Assembly: GCA_021797675.1 (NCBI GenBank)
Contig: JAJZZH010000076.1
Span: 1 to 56,088 of the forward strand
DNA length: 56,088 bases
Source of the DNA: Bacillota bacterium
Lineage (GTDB): Bacteria; Bacillota; Sulfobacillia; Sulfobacillales; Sulfobacillaceae
Reading direction: 5' to 3'
The notes beneath the pieces were generated by a model, which worked only from the letters and a program-made list of their open reading frames with translations, was not told the origin of the DNA and did no database searches. Positions within the stretch are counted from its first letter, which is position 1; every line of letters starts with the position of its first letter. This document shows, one piece after another, positions 25,138 to 34,386 of this stretch. The translations under genes and the position numbers were made by a program.

Positions 25138-25557
25138 ATGCAAGCAAAGGAGGCCTCCGCTGTGGCCGAGGAATCTTCCGGATTGCCGCCCGCAAACACG
25201 GTCGTCGAAATGCCGTGGGTGCTGATCAGCAATCAAATCCAGCAACTCAGTTCGCAAATGAACGAACGCTTTAATGATCAGCGGTTGCGGTTTGACGATC
25301 GATTCGATGCCATCGACAAGCGCTTTGCCCAAGTCGATCAGCGTTTCGATCAAGTCGATCAACGCTTCGAGCAAGTCGATCAACGCTTCGAACAAGTTGA
25401 TAAGCGCTTTGAGCAAGTTGATAAGCGCTTTGAGCACATCGAACATCGCATCGATCAAATCGAAGGGCGCTTGGCGTTTCGCAACAGTACCTGGTTGACC
25501 ATCATCATCGCGATGCTGACGCTCATTCTCGGTGCTTTCGTCTCTCCGAAGTTCTAA
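25138..25557 (+). CDS. Heptad-repeat coiled-coil protein with C-terminal membrane anchor
   Basis: 139 residues with AAGGAGG upstream. Residues 45-112 are an almost perfect seven-residue repeat of the type V-D-Q-R-F-E-Q (for example QVDQRFDQVDQRFEQ), which predicts a long parallel coiled coil. The last 25 residues hold one hydrophobic segment (WLTIIIAMLTLILGAFV), a tail anchor. The DNA repeats are near-identical 21-mers, so the number of heptads may vary between strains. It has the same architecture as the protein at 52796-53215, with a different repeat. Function unknown. Similar proteins have been compared with Bdr-like or XhlA-like membrane-linked coiled coils; that is only a resemblance. 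Confidence 0.7.
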   Translation: MQAKEASAVAEESSGLPPANTVVEMPWVLISNQIQQLSSQMNERFNDQRLRFDDRFDAIDKRFAQVDQRFDQVDQRFEQVDQRFEQVDKRFEQVDKRFEHIEHRIDQIEGRLAFRNSTWLTIIIAMLTLILGAFVSPKF

Positions 25558-25584
25558 CGGGAACCCTCGGACCCAGAACTCCTC

Positions 25585-25980
25585 ACCGCGTGATAAGTAC
25601 CAACCCCAATTGGAACCACGCCACCAAGAACTCAAAGGGCCGATCGCGGTTGCCCCGGTATTGCTGAAAGACAACGCACGCATCGAGGCTACGGTGTCTC
25701 GAGTTTCTGGCGTTGTTGATCCGGGCCCTCATCGAGCGGGAAATCCGGCAGGCGATGGCCCGGGAACTCTTGGCCGAACTCGCTTCTATACCCTGAAGAT
25801 CGGGGATGTGCCGCGCCGACGGCACCCCGGGTGCTGGCCATCTTTGATGATCTGCCCCGGCACCGCCTCTTTTACGGCGAAACCCTCGTGCAAAGCTTTC
25901 CGCCTGAACTCAGTTCGCTCCACCACCCGGTGCTCACCTTGCTTGACCTCCCCTCGTCCGTCGACACCGCCATAGGAATT
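25585..25980 (+). pseudogene. IS1634-family transposase C-terminal remnant
   Basis: Three frames carry consecutive family motifs: DKYQPQLEPRHQELKGPIA and VAPVLLKDNARIEA (near 25588-25685), then EFLALLIRALIEREIRQAM (near 25692-25750), then PEDRGCAAPTAPRVLAIFDD and FPPELSSLHHPVLTLLDLP (to about 25960). This is the end of an IS1634-type DDE transposase. Two frameshifts and loss of everything before it show a dead fragment. It marks the right border of the accessory island. Confidence 0.75.
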
Positions 25981-26528
25981 CGCGGGCTGATCTTTCGGAT
26001 GGGGGAAGAAATGGTCTCTGAAATGTGCGGAAAAAGAGATATAACGCAACATACATGATCGGTTAACTCAGGTGACAGGGATCGGGCCTTAAAATCGCTA
26101 GGGTTATATGGGTTAACGAGGGCTATAGCGTGCCCAAACCGCCGCATTTTTGCCTTTTACTCCCACCCGCCCATCCAACCTGAGTTATCTGGGGATGTAT
26201 GTAACGCAAAGCCTTGAAGACTTTTTAATCCTAAATAAAGAGCCACCGGGCTTCGGTGCCCACGCCTTAAGGCAGGGGTTTTACGTCCGATTTTGGCAAA
26301 ACGTCCCCGGCGGCGATCGAGACGGCCGCCGCGGAAGATCTATCTTTGGCCGCAAAGGCCCCGCCGTTCGGTGGCAGAGCCGGTGCCCTCTGCCTGGCCG
26401 CTCTATAGCACCCGCGCGGGACCTGGATTAAGGGGCTGTGGCACGGGTATTTAACACCTCTTCTTCCCATCGGTCCACGCGATTTCCGCAGCGTGCGGGA
26501 TTCATCGATCGGCTCGCAACCTGGGTGA
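25981..26528. other. Intergenic stretch with hairpins
   Basis: No gene is supported. Around 26243-26285 lie two hairpins in a row (CACCG-GGCTT-CGGTG, then GCCTTAAGGC followed by AGGGGTTTTA). They may be the end of a small IS200/IS605-like element or a terminator. A loose likeness to a c-di-GMP riboswitch was rejected. Confidence 0.35.
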
Positions 26529-27239
26529 TCAGGCGCCGAAAAAGCGTGCTTCGAGGGCCATTTTGCCAACCAGTTCCGGCGCCCCCGGCGACAACTTGCG
26601 TGTTGTTCGCGTTAGCGCACGCTTGGTTTTTCTAAGCGCCTCGCTCGACATTCCGGTAATCAGACTTTGCCACTCCTCAACCACCCGATCCAGTTCTCGG
26701 CGCCCCACGATACGATGCACCGCTCCCAGCACAACAGCATCGCTCCCCCGCATAAATTCCCCCAAAAAGAGCAATTCACGGGTTTTGGCCTCGCCAAACG
26801 CGCTCAATAAGCGGCCGGCAAAGGTCTCCGAGATGGCGATGCCGAGCCCGGTCACCGGCATCCCCAAACGGACGGTGTCATCGGCCACCCGCAAGTCCGC
26901 GGTCAAGGCAAGCGCCAAGCCGCCACCCAGCGCAAAGCCGCGCAGGGCACAGACGACCGGCACCTCAATGGCTTCCATCGCCACCAGGGCACGCTCCATC
27001 TGGTTCAGCCCGGCCTGGGCCTGGATCAAGTCCAAGCTCACCAATTCTCGGAGGTCATAGCCAATGCTGAATTGCCGACCGGCCCCTTCGACCACGATCA
27101 CCTTTAGATGATCGTCTTCGGCCAGACCGAGGGCATGTTCCTCCAACTGTTCCCACATGGCGCGGTCCAAGCTATTGTGGAACGAGGCGTTTTGAATCAC
27201 AATCCTCGCACGCTGTCCCATCCGGATGCATTCAACCAT
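26529..27239 (-). CDS. Enoyl-CoA hydratase/isomerase-family protein, catalytic Glu absent
   Basis: 236 residues from the ATG at 27239; the frame is open to an ATG at 27284, but those extra codons span a GGAGGTGAAGGG sequence that looks like a ribosome site. The crotonase fold is clear: FHNSLDRAMWEQLEEHAL, a QFSIGYDLREL segment for the first oxyanion residue, and CALRGFALGGGLALALTADLRVA for the second. The two glutamates of true hydratases are not present: the GGG-x-E-L position reads GGGLAL and the PE position reads MPVTGLG. Members with these changes are isomerases, hydrolases, decarboxylases or unknown. It lies 120 bases downstream of galU on the same strand, and no fatty-acid genes adjoin. 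Confidence 0.8.
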   Translation of the reverse strand: MVECIRMGQRARIVIQNASFHNSLDRAMWEQLEEHALGLAEDDHLKVIVVEGAGRQFSIGYDLRELVSLDLIQAQAGLNQMERALVAMEAIEVPVVCALRGFALGGGLALALTADLRVADDTVRLGMPVTGLGIAISETFAGRLLSAFGEAKTRELLFLGEFMRGSDAVVLGAVHRIVGRRELDRVVEEWQSLITGMSSEALRKTKRALTRTTRKLSPGAPELVGKMALEARFFGA

Positions 27240-27407
27240 CCCCAAGCCGATCCCTTCACCTCCCGCAACCCCCACTATCTTCATCCATTATACCTCTGCC
27301 GACTCGGGTGTCAGGCATATTTGCCGCGTGAACCCGCTTGGGCCTAGGATCCATCTGGGTCACCGCTGAGCGCGTTTCCTCCATCCGAAGTCCACCCGCG
27401 CACCGAA

Positions 27408-28310
27408 CTACAGCTTGCGCAGTATCGTCGAAATACTTGCGTCGTCGTATTCTACCAGCAGGGCTTTCAGGTATTCCAAAATCGCGTCCCGCAGATCGGG
27501 GCGCCCAAGCCCTACCTCAATCGTCGCCTTGACAAATCCCAGCTTTTCGCCGACATCGTAGCGCTTGCCAATATAGGGAACGGCAATCAGCTGCCCCTCC
27601 CGGGCCAGCCGGTCAAGCGCATCGGTGAGTTGAATCTCTCCACCGGCACCGGGTTCCAAACCGTCCAACGCGTCGAAGACGCTGGGTTCCAAGACATAGC
27701 GGCCCATAATCGCCACCGGCTGGGCGTCAGCCGGCAACGTCCGCGGCTTTTCCACCAAATGGGAGACGCGCAAGACGCCATCTGCGGTCCAGCTGCCGAA
27801 CGCGATGCCGTAGCGCGAAGCCTCCTCCCGGTCGACGCGCTGTACAGCCACGACCGAGATCCCCGGTCGCCAGCGTTCGATCAACTGGCGCAGGACTGGA
27901 GGTTCGCCCACCATGACGTCATCGCCCAGCAGCACACAAAACGGGTTCGCCCCGACGTGGCGCCGAGCAGACAAGACGGCATGGCCGAGGCCCATCGGCA
28001 CCTTTTGGCGAATAAAGTGCAGGTCGGCCAAGTGGCTCACGGCTTGGACGACCTCCAGCAAATCCATTTTGCCCTTAGCCCTTAAGAATTCTTCCAACTC
28101 GGGTGCCCGATCGAAATGGTCCTCAATGCTACCCTTGTCACGACCGATAATGACTAAGATATCTTCGACGCCCGACTGCTTAGCCTCTTCCACAACGTAT
28201 TGAATCGTTGGGGTGTCGATCAAGGGCAGCATTTCCTTAGGTTGCGCCTTGGTCGCCGGCAAGAAGCGTGTTCCGAGACCAGCGGCAGGAATGACCGCCT
28301 TGGTGATCAT
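27408..28310 (-). CDS. galU: UTP-glucose-1-phosphate uridylyltransferase
   Basis: 300 residues, normal for bacterial GalU/GtaB. It makes UDP-glucose from UTP and glucose-1-phosphate. Motifs: KAVIPAAGLGTRFLPATKAQPKEMLP at the N-terminus (nucleotide loop and catalytic lysine), VLLGDDVMVG, VEKP and GEIQLTDALD, and IGKRYDVGEKLGFVKA near the end. The ATG is preceded by a GGAGGAA site. It lies 65 bases after manC on the same strand, so the two probably form an operon for nucleotide sugars used in surface polysaccharide. Confidence 0.95.
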   Translation of the reverse strand: MITKAVIPAAGLGTRFLPATKAQPKEMLPLIDTPTIQYVVEEAKQSGVEDILVIIGRDKGSIEDHFDRAPELEEFLRAKGKMDLLEVVQAVSHLADLHFIRQKVPMGLGHAVLSARRHVGANPFCVLLGDDVMVGEPPVLRQLIERWRPGISVVAVQRVDREEASRYGIAFGSWTADGVLRVSHLVEKPRTLPADAQPVAIMGRYVLEPSVFDALDGLEPGAGGEIQLTDALDRLAREGQLIAVPYIGKRYDVGEKLGFVKATIEVGLGRPDLRDAILEYLKALLVEYDDASISTILRKL

Positions 28311-28375
28311 GGGAAGTTCCTCCTTCGTCTGTATCCCTTGGCTGATGCCTGGTCACATGCTAAGCCGCCGAATGG

Positions 28376-29425
28376 TTAGAGCAGATGCTCATGACGGCCC
28401 TCTTTGAGCGCCTGGACCACTTGCCGAACGTCTTGGGCACGCTCGGGGGGCAGGATCAACACCGCATCGCGCGTCGCCACCACCACTAAATCTTTTACCC
28501 CGATAAACGAAACCACCGGCCCTTCGCTAATCGCCGTCACATTTTCACTGTCGACGAACACGGCGTGCCCGCGGGCGGCATTCTTCTCATCGTTTCGGGG
28601 CAAAAGCCGGGCCAAGGCGGCAAAGGTTCCCACGTCGTCCCAGCCGATATCCGCCGGCAATACATACATGGGGTGAGCCTTTTCAAATATTCCGTGGTCG
28701 ACGGATACCTGCGGAAATCTCGGAAATACGGCATCGAGTCGGCTCGGATCTTGCTGGATAAGCTCCAAGCCCTGGTACACTTCAGGGAGATGCACTTTAA
28801 CTGCCTGCAAAAATTCCTGGGCCGGGAAAACAAACATCCCCGAGTTCCAATAGTACCCGCCGGAGGCAACCATCGCTTCCGCTTGTTCCAACGGAGGCTT
28901 TTCGACAAACCTGGCCACCCGTTGGATGGCTGGACTGACCCCTTCGCCGTCTTGCTCAATGTACCCGTACCCCGTTTCGGGGTGACTGGGCACGATGCCG
29001 AACGTATAAAATCCTCCATGCGTCTCGGCCTGCTCAATCGCCATGCGCACTAAACGGCGAAACTCGTCGGTCCGACGAATCATATGATCCGATGGCAACA
29101 CCGTGATCACGGCTTCGGGGTCAAGCGCAAAAATTTCGAAGGCCGCCCAAGCAATCGACGGCGCGGTGTTTCTCCCCACCGGCTCACCCAATATTTGGGA
29201 TGTCGGCATGAGCGGAAGATTTTCCCGAACCTTGCCGACATAATCTCGGCCGGTCACCACCCAGGTGTGGGCGTCATCGATCAACGGCTTCAATCGCTCG
29301 CGGGTCGTGCGCAACATACTTTCGCTGCCGACCAGGGACAAGAACTGCTTAGGGTGCATCATCCGGGAAAGAGGCCAAAAACGCTCACCGCGTCCTCCCG
29401 CCAATATTACCAACCAACGTGCCAA
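28376..29425 (-). CDS. manC: Mannose-1-phosphate guanylyltransferase
   Basis: 349 residues, the single-domain form without the C-terminal isomerase half. The likely start is a TTG, with GGGAG and GAGG just upstream. WLVILAGGRGERFWPLSR is the nucleotide-binding loop and PKQFLSL carries the catalytic lysine. VLPSDHMI, ETGYGYIE, FVEKP and YYWNSGMFVF follow in the usual order. It forms GDP-mannose. It precedes galU in a probable two-gene operon. It is divergent from phoU. Confidence 0.92.
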   Translation of the reverse strand: MARWLVILAGGRGERFWPLSRMMHPKQFLSLVGSESMLRTTRERLKPLIDDAHTWVVTGRDYVGKVRENLPLMPTSQILGEPVGRNTAPSIAWAAFEIFALDPEAVITVLPSDHMIRRTDEFRRLVRMAIEQAETHGGFYTFGIVPSHPETGYGYIEQDGEGVSPAIQRVARFVEKPPLEQAEAMVASGGYYWNSGMFVFPAQEFLQAVKVHLPEVYQGLELIQQDPSRLDAVFPRFPQVSVDHGIFEKAHPMYVLPADIGWDDVGTFAALARLLPRNDEKNAARGHAVFVDSENVTAISEGPVVSFIGVKDLVVVATRDAVLILPPERAQDVRQVVQALKEGRHEHLL

Positions 29426-29610
29426 ATGCCTCGACTCCCTTGCTGCAGTGCGGCTGCAGTACTGGATTCCTTAAAATTGAAACGTGACAGGCAAACTCCG
29501 TAACTTCGGGCGGTTGCTGAACAGGATCATTCGGGATCCACGACAAAAATCCCTGCTAACCTTCCCCATCGTAATGGATTTCCCTGCGCGCTCCAAAGAT
29601 CGCGCCAATC

Positions 29611-29640
29611 TTGGTGAATTTCTTCCAGCCGTCGTATACA
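29611..29640 (+). promoter_or_regulatory. Promoter of phoU-Na/Pi transporter operon
   Basis: TTGGTG at 29611-29616, an 18-base spacer and TATACA at 29635-29640. The phoU start follows 28 bases later. No clear Pho box repeat is seen. Confidence 0.45.
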
Positions 29641-29667
29641 ATAAACGCTAGACAAGAGGAGGCTATG

Positions 29668-30378
29668 ATGGCGTTTATAGACCGATACAACCAGGGAATT
29701 CGGGCCGTGGAACATCGGATGGTCGACCTCACCGAGATGGCATCGAACATGTTGGGTCGAAGCCTTGAGGTGCTCCTGCGAGCCGACCCCGACGGCGCTC
29801 AGGAGGTCATCGACTATGATGACGTTGTGGACGCAGAGACGGATCGCATCGAACAGGCAGCGATCGAACTCATCTCCTTGCAACAACCCGCGCAAGAGGA
29901 CCTACGCGTGCTGACGGCGGCGCTGCGCGTGGTGCGCGACCTCGAACGCATCGGCGACTACGCCTGTGATATTGCCGAAATTGCGCAAGAACTGGAGAGT
30001 ACCCCGGACTTGAAACCGTTGGGCGATGTTTCCCGAATGGGCGACTTGACCCGAAGCATGCTGCGCCGGGCGGGAGAGGCCTTCGTCAGCAAGAATCCCC
30101 AGATCGCCTATGAGGTGAGTCGGCGCGATGATGCCGTCGACCAACTCTATCTGAATCTCCACCATGAGCTGATGGACGTTATGCGGCGCGACCCGTTGAA
30201 GGTCGCACAGGCCGCCAACCTGCTATTGGTGGCGCGCTACCTGGAACGCGTTGCCGACCACACCGTCAATTTGGCCGAAATGACGATCTATATGGCTCAA
30301 GGGGTGCGCCAGCCATTTCGGCACTCCCCACGCTCGGCGAATGCAGAAGCCGTACGGAAAAGTCCCCCCCCTAAATGA
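29668..30378 (+). CDS. phoU: Phosphate transport/PhoR regulator PhoU
   Basis: 236 residues from the second of two adjacent ATGs, which is the better spaced from AGAGGAGG. The protein is two repeated three-helix PhoU domains; each carries the family metal-binding E/D-x3-D pattern (VRDLERIGDYACDIAE and VARYLERVADHTVNLAE). PhoU links phosphate transport to the PhoR kinase and restrains uptake. Here it overlaps by four bases (ATGA) with a Na/Pi-cotransporter-like gene rather than a pst operon. That suggests it serves that carrier. A short basic tail extends past the second domain. Confidence 0.92.
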   Translation: MAFIDRYNQGIRAVEHRMVDLTEMASNMLGRSLEVLLRADPDGAQEVIDYDDVVDAETDRIEQAAIELISLQQPAQEDLRVLTAALRVVRDLERIGDYACDIAEIAQELESTPDLKPLGDVSRMGDLTRSMLRRAGEAFVSKNPQIAYEVSRRDDAVDQLYLNLHHELMDVMRRDPLKVAQAANLLLVARYLERVADHTVNLAEMTIYMAQGVRQPFRHSPRSANAEAVRKSPPPK

Positions 30379-31985
30379 CGGCGGCGTCACTTTTTCTCGC
30401 CTGGATTGGATTATTGGGCGGACTCGCCCTCTTTACCTTTGGCCTCAATCAAACCAGCGATAGCATTCGCGCCTTGACCAGCGGCGTCTTGCGCCGCCGT
30501 CTGAGCAGCGTTGCCCGCACCCCATTGGGTGCCGTGGGAACGGGCTTCTTGGCCACCTTGCTGGCCGGCTCGTCAAGCGCCATCACGGTGATCACCGTCG
30601 GCTTGGTCAATACGGGGCTGCTCTCTCTGCGCCAGGCCTTTGACGTCATCTTGGGCGCCTCGGTCGGCACGACCCTCACGGTACAGTTGATTTCGCTGAA
30701 CATCACCACCTATGCGCCCTTGCTTCTGTTTGCCGGCGTCGTCTGGATGCTCGTCGAGCGAGGCCGGGATGCTCCGCGCCTTGCTCCTATGTTATTGGGG
30801 CTCGGCTTCATTTTGTACGGAATGAATCGCATGGTGGTCTCCGTGCACACCCTGGCCGGTCTGAGTTGGGTGCACCAAAGCTTGAACGTCCTCAACGGCC
30901 TCCCCCTGCTAGCCGGAGCCCTGGCCTTCATGGCCACTGCCGTCATTCAGAACTCGGCTACCATCATCGCCCTGGCAATGACCTTTCAAATCCACCACCT
31001 GGCCACGCTGCCCACCGGATTGGAGATGGTGCTGGGCGCCAATCTCGGCTCCACCGCGGCGAGCGTCTATACGGCCCTGTTGGGCGGGTCGCGCGCGGCC
31101 AAGCGTACGGCACTCGGCTATTTCTTGATGAAGTTGGCCGGCGCCGTGGTTTTCACGGTGGGCGCGAAGGTGTTTGCCCACGCCGTGATGGCCGTCGATC
31201 CCAGTCCAGCCCGCACCCTGGCCGACGCCCATTCGCTTTTCAATCTCGTCTTGGCTACGGCCTTTTTGCCCCTCACGCCTTGGCTGGCCGGATGGTTAAG
31301 CCGCCTCTTACCGGACCCAAAACCGGTGCCGATTACCCGCCTCGATCCCGCCCTGCTCCAGCGGCCATCGGCCGCCCTGCCCCAAGTCCATTCTGAAATT
31401 GGCCGCATGGCGCTCATCATCGACGAGCGTTTGGTCGAACCGCTGGCCCCGTGGCTGTTTCAGCCGCGAGACGATGAAGAGCGGCGGCTCCGCCAGGCCG
31501 AAATGGAAATCGACCTGCTGCATGACGCCATTACGCATTATCTCGTGAGTTTGGGCAGAACCCAGCGGCTGAATGAGGCCGACCGCACGCGCCAGATTGA
31601 GCTCTTTTATCTGACCAACCGTTTAGAGCATCTGAGTGATAGCGTGATCAAGGTCATCGACACCCGAGTCAAACTCAGCGGTCGGGACTTTACTTGGACG
31701 CCTAAACTCGCTGGGCACGTACAAGAACTTATGCATGAGATCCAAATCCACTGTCGTGCGCTAGCCACCGCCATCTCTACCCGCGACGCGGAAGCGCTGC
31801 GCTCCGTGGTGCAAAAAAACCCTGAATTGCGACAGCGTGAAACCTCCGTGCGCCTGTACATTTTGACCCACGGTCCCGAATTCGAGCGGCGTGCCCTGGC
31901 CGCTATCTTGGAGCTTTCTGATGATTTGGGGATCCTCGCGGCCCGAATCGGCGAGGTGGGCCGAGCGGCTTTGGGTATCGTTTGA
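30375..31985 (+). CDS. Na/Pi cotransporter-like protein with PhoU-like C-terminus
   Basis: 536 residues; ATG overlaps the phoU stop. The first 310 residues form about eight membrane segments in two repeats, with the signature serine-rich motifs LLAGSSSAITVITVGL and ATAVIQNSATIIALAMT. These are the QSSSA-type motifs of the NptA/SLC34 family. The C-terminal ~200 residues are cytosolic and helical, with PhoU-like pattern (NRLEHLSDSVIKVID). The family imports phosphate with sodium, or in some bacteria exports it. Tight coupling with phoU supports phosphate. No terminator is obvious after the stop. Confidence 0.88.
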   Translation: MTAASLFLAWIGLLGGLALFTFGLNQTSDSIRALTSGVLRRRLSSVARTPLGAVGTGFLATLLAGSSSAITVITVGLVNTGLLSLRQAFDVILGASVGTTLTVQLISLNITTYAPLLLFAGVVWMLVERGRDAPRLAPMLLGLGFILYGMNRMVVSVHTLAGLSWVHQSLNVLNGLPLLAGALAFMATAVIQNSATIIALAMTFQIHHLATLPTGLEMVLGANLGSTAASVYTALLGGSRAAKRTALGYFLMKLAGAVVFTVGAKVFAHAVMAVDPSPARTLADAHSLFNLVLATAFLPLTPWLAGWLSRLLPDPKPVPITRLDPALLQRPSAALPQVHSEIGRMALIIDERLVEPLAPWLFQPRDDEERRLRQAEMEIDLLHDAITHYLVSLGRTQRLNEADRTRQIELFYLTNRLEHLSDSVIKVIDTRVKLSGRDFTWTPKLAGHVQELMHEIQIHCRALATAISTRDAEALRSVVQKNPELRQRETSVRLYILTHGPEFERRALAAILELSDDLGILAARIGEVGRAALGIV

Positions 31986-32004
31986 TTGCACCAGCCGGGA
32001 AGTC

Positions 32005-32090
32005 CCATGAACTTCTCCCCCGCCTGGCTAAGCCCAAGGTGGGGGTTTCTGGATGGATTCCCAGAAGTTCCTGGCTCATCGATCGCTGCA
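32005..32090 (-). repeat. TnpB-type right-end-like scar, copy B
   Basis: On the minus strand: TTCTGG/CCAGAA hairpin, then CCCCCACCT/AGGCGGGGG hairpin, then GAGAAGTTCATG. It matches copy A at 6564-6651 in order and flanks, with changed but still paired stems. A further hairpin (GGGAGGC/GCCTCCC) lies just to its right at 32090-32108. No tnpB gene adjoins. Confidence 0.45.
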
Positions 32091-32099
32091 CGGGAGGCT

Positions 32100-32490
32100 G
32101 TGGGCCTCCCGCGTCTTCCACCATCGCCCCCGGGCGCCACTTCAGACCGCTGGTCTCGTCATCGATTTGCGGGAGGAACCAGAATAACTCATTGGGTCAG
32201 CCACACCGCCTGCCGTCCGATCTTGCCGGGAACGCGCTCGCCGTTTGCCTCCAATCGATCCGCCCACCCTGAGTTTCTGAAAGAAGCGGCTGTACGCTTG
32301 GCCGACGAATGTGACCGCCCCATTGCGGAGGCGGCACCGCTTCGAGAAAGGCCGTGGGGTCGGTAATGAACCGGCTGTACGGTGGATCCAGGACCTCCAT
32401 CCCGGCCGTGCCCACCATCCGCCGCTGAAAGCGCCGGTAATCCCGACTCCCGACCTTCTTGCACTATAGCCACTGAGCATGCAAGCCCCC
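32100..32490 (-). pseudogene. Possible degraded coding remnant upstream of scar B
   Basis: Minus-strand frames here read like protein in pieces (for example GTAGMEVLDPPYSRFITDP, then LLSETQGGRIDW, and in another frame QAVWLTQ). Frameshifts break them. I do not recognise the family. Position directly before the TnpB-type end suggests the tail of its former gene, but that is inference. Confidence 0.3.
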
Positions 32491-32494
32491 CGGG

Positions 32495-34132
32495 CTAGGA
32501 CGATCGGTGGCCCTGACCTCCGCTTCGGGCGCCTTGAGCCCGTGAAACCATGAGCGTAATCACGGCCATCGCCAACAGGAAGGGGACGATAACTCCGTGG
32601 TCAATCAGCAAGTCGATCAGGTTTTGCAAGATGAAGGCGACCACCGTGCCCAGCGCTCCCAGGCTTAAGGCATACCAGAAGGGATCCTCCAGCGACCTCA
32701 GACTCTCTCGCACAGCTCGCCAGCCTGACGTCAGCCACCGCCATTCGAGCCAAATTCCGGCGATGAAGCCACCGACTCCAAGGTCTGCGCCCCACTCGAG
32801 GAACAAGTCGTGAGCCATGGGCGGGATCCCCCCCACCAAGTGACGGGGACGGTGATGTTGAATATAGATGTGGAAATTCCCCAGACCCACACCGAGTAAA
32901 GGATGTCTTAAAAAGGCCTGGATGGCGCTGCCCCAGATAATAAAGCGCTGCTGCACGTCATAGTATTTATGCGGATGCAAGATCACTTCGAAGATCGAAA
33001 AGACCTTGGTCAAGGTATTCGCGTGCGCCAACACTCCAATCGGCTTATGCGCGTGGTGCTGCGTGGTTAACCGCAAAGCCGACACCTTGCTGTGGGCCAC
33101 CTGCGTCATGGGCAACCCAGACATCCTGGGGCTCGCGACTAAATGATGGTAAAACGGCTTGAGATCGATCTTACCGACCAAATCCACCAGAGCAAACACA
33201 ACCACCGGGATTGCCACCGCGTACGGCAACAGCGGCGCCAGAACCCGCTTCCCTTGCGTCAGCACGGCGACGACTCCCATCGCGACGACGGCGCCGGCGT
33301 CGGAAACCCAGGCTCCCCGTGAATACGAGCTGATCACCCCGACGGTGATGATCACTAGGCCGACGGTCAACCATCGCTTCGGCAGATCCTTGGGGCCGAG
33401 GGCCACCAGCGCAGCCACCATGGGAAAGAGATCCGCGTTAAATCCCCCGAAGGGGTTCGGTTGCCCGAACAAGGAATCCGCCCTCACGTGGAACACCGCG
33501 ATCTGATTGGAGAGCGGACCGGCCCCGACCAGAAATTGGCCGAATCCGTAGAGCGACAACACGGAAGCCGCCGCCAGCAAAGCATAAATATAGAGCTTCC
33601 ATACCCCGGCATGGAGTCCCGTAAAGCGCGCCACCCCGATGATCACGACAAAGAATTCCACATACTCCAAAATCTTAATGATGGTGCCCACGTGGCTCAG
33701 TGAGGTGGCCAGAGAGAGGACCGAGAGCCCGCACAACAAGACCAGCGCCCATCGGTAAGCTCTGGGGAAAAACAGATCCCAGGCCTTTTGCCAAAATTCG
33801 GCCAGCGTGGGCGCCGATTGCCAGAGCTGGTACACCACGGCCAACACCAGCAAAATAGCCATGATGTCGGATACATAAAGCTTATGCGCATGAACGACAA
33901 CTTTCAGAGGAATCGGAGCCATCACGATGTAGGTCGCCAAGGCGATCGGAATCGTCTGGGTCAGCACCCAGGTGAACCCTATCAGCATCACCAGAGCCCC
34001 CGCCAAAGGGTTTAGCAGGGCCAACAACAAACCGGCCGCCATAATCCCCACCGGGCGCCATAGCGTCTTGGACCACCCGACGTCATCTCGAAAGGGAACC
34101 GCAAGCGGTCGACGGAGCATCTCATTCATCAT
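32495..34132 (-). CDS. O-antigen ligase/polymerase-like membrane protein (Wzy_C)
   Basis: 545 residues with about 12 membrane segments, several beginning within the first 120 residues. The large outside loop has GVGLGNFHIYIQHHRPRH and AHDLFLEWGADLGVGGFIAG, the Wzy_C/O-antigen ligase signature with its conserved His. These proteins join or polymerise lipid-linked glycans on the outer face of the membrane. No strong ribosome site precedes the ATG pair at 34132; a start at residue 5 is possible. TATAAT-like sequences lie upstream (34302-34307 and 34275-34280 on the minus strand) without a good -35. It fits with the glycosyltransferase and nucleotide-sugar genes elsewhere in the window. Confidence 0.8.
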   Translation of the reverse strand: MMNEMLRRPLAVPFRDDVGWSKTLWRPVGIMAAGLLLALLNPLAGALVMLIGFTWVLTQTIPIALATYIVMAPIPLKVVVHAHKLYVSDIMAILLVLAVVYQLWQSAPTLAEFWQKAWDLFFPRAYRWALVLLCGLSVLSLATSLSHVGTIIKILEYVEFFVVIIGVARFTGLHAGVWKLYIYALLAAASVLSLYGFGQFLVGAGPLSNQIAVFHVRADSLFGQPNPFGGFNADLFPMVAALVALGPKDLPKRWLTVGLVIITVGVISSYSRGAWVSDAGAVVAMGVVAVLTQGKRVLAPLLPYAVAIPVVVFALVDLVGKIDLKPFYHHLVASPRMSGLPMTQVAHSKVSALRLTTQHHAHKPIGVLAHANTLTKVFSIFEVILHPHKYYDVQQRFIIWGSAIQAFLRHPLLGVGLGNFHIYIQHHRPRHLVGGIPPMAHDLFLEWGADLGVGGFIAGIWLEWRWLTSGWRAVRESLRSLEDPFWYALSLGALGTVVAFILQNLIDLLIDHGVIVPFLLAMAVITLMVSRAQGARSGGQGHRSS

Positions 34133-34386
34133 TTACGCGCGGCGCGACCCCAGGCGCCGCTCTCCTCCTTTCCATCACCATGCTCGTACAGAGCCATCTG
34201 GCGCACGGAATGCCCTTCGCTGACCACACGTTCCAAGCCTCCTAGACTCGTCCCAGCCCAGGACGACCCGCCAATTATAAGATGGTCATTCGACGCGATT
34301 CATTATAGAACATTTGGCGAATCGAGGTTCGCCATCCTCGCATTCTTTACAAAATTCTCTTGATCCAAATCGTGGTCGGCGACCCC

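Noticed and set aside
24651-25232. Minus-strand open frame of 193 residues
   Set aside because: It is antisense to the Nmad1-like gene, which has the clear motifs; the minus frame has none.
26200-26285. c-di-GMP (GEMM) riboswitch
   Set aside because: ACGCAAAGCC followed by hairpins resembles part of the motif, but the second conserved block and tetraloop-receptor pattern are missing and no suitable gene follows.
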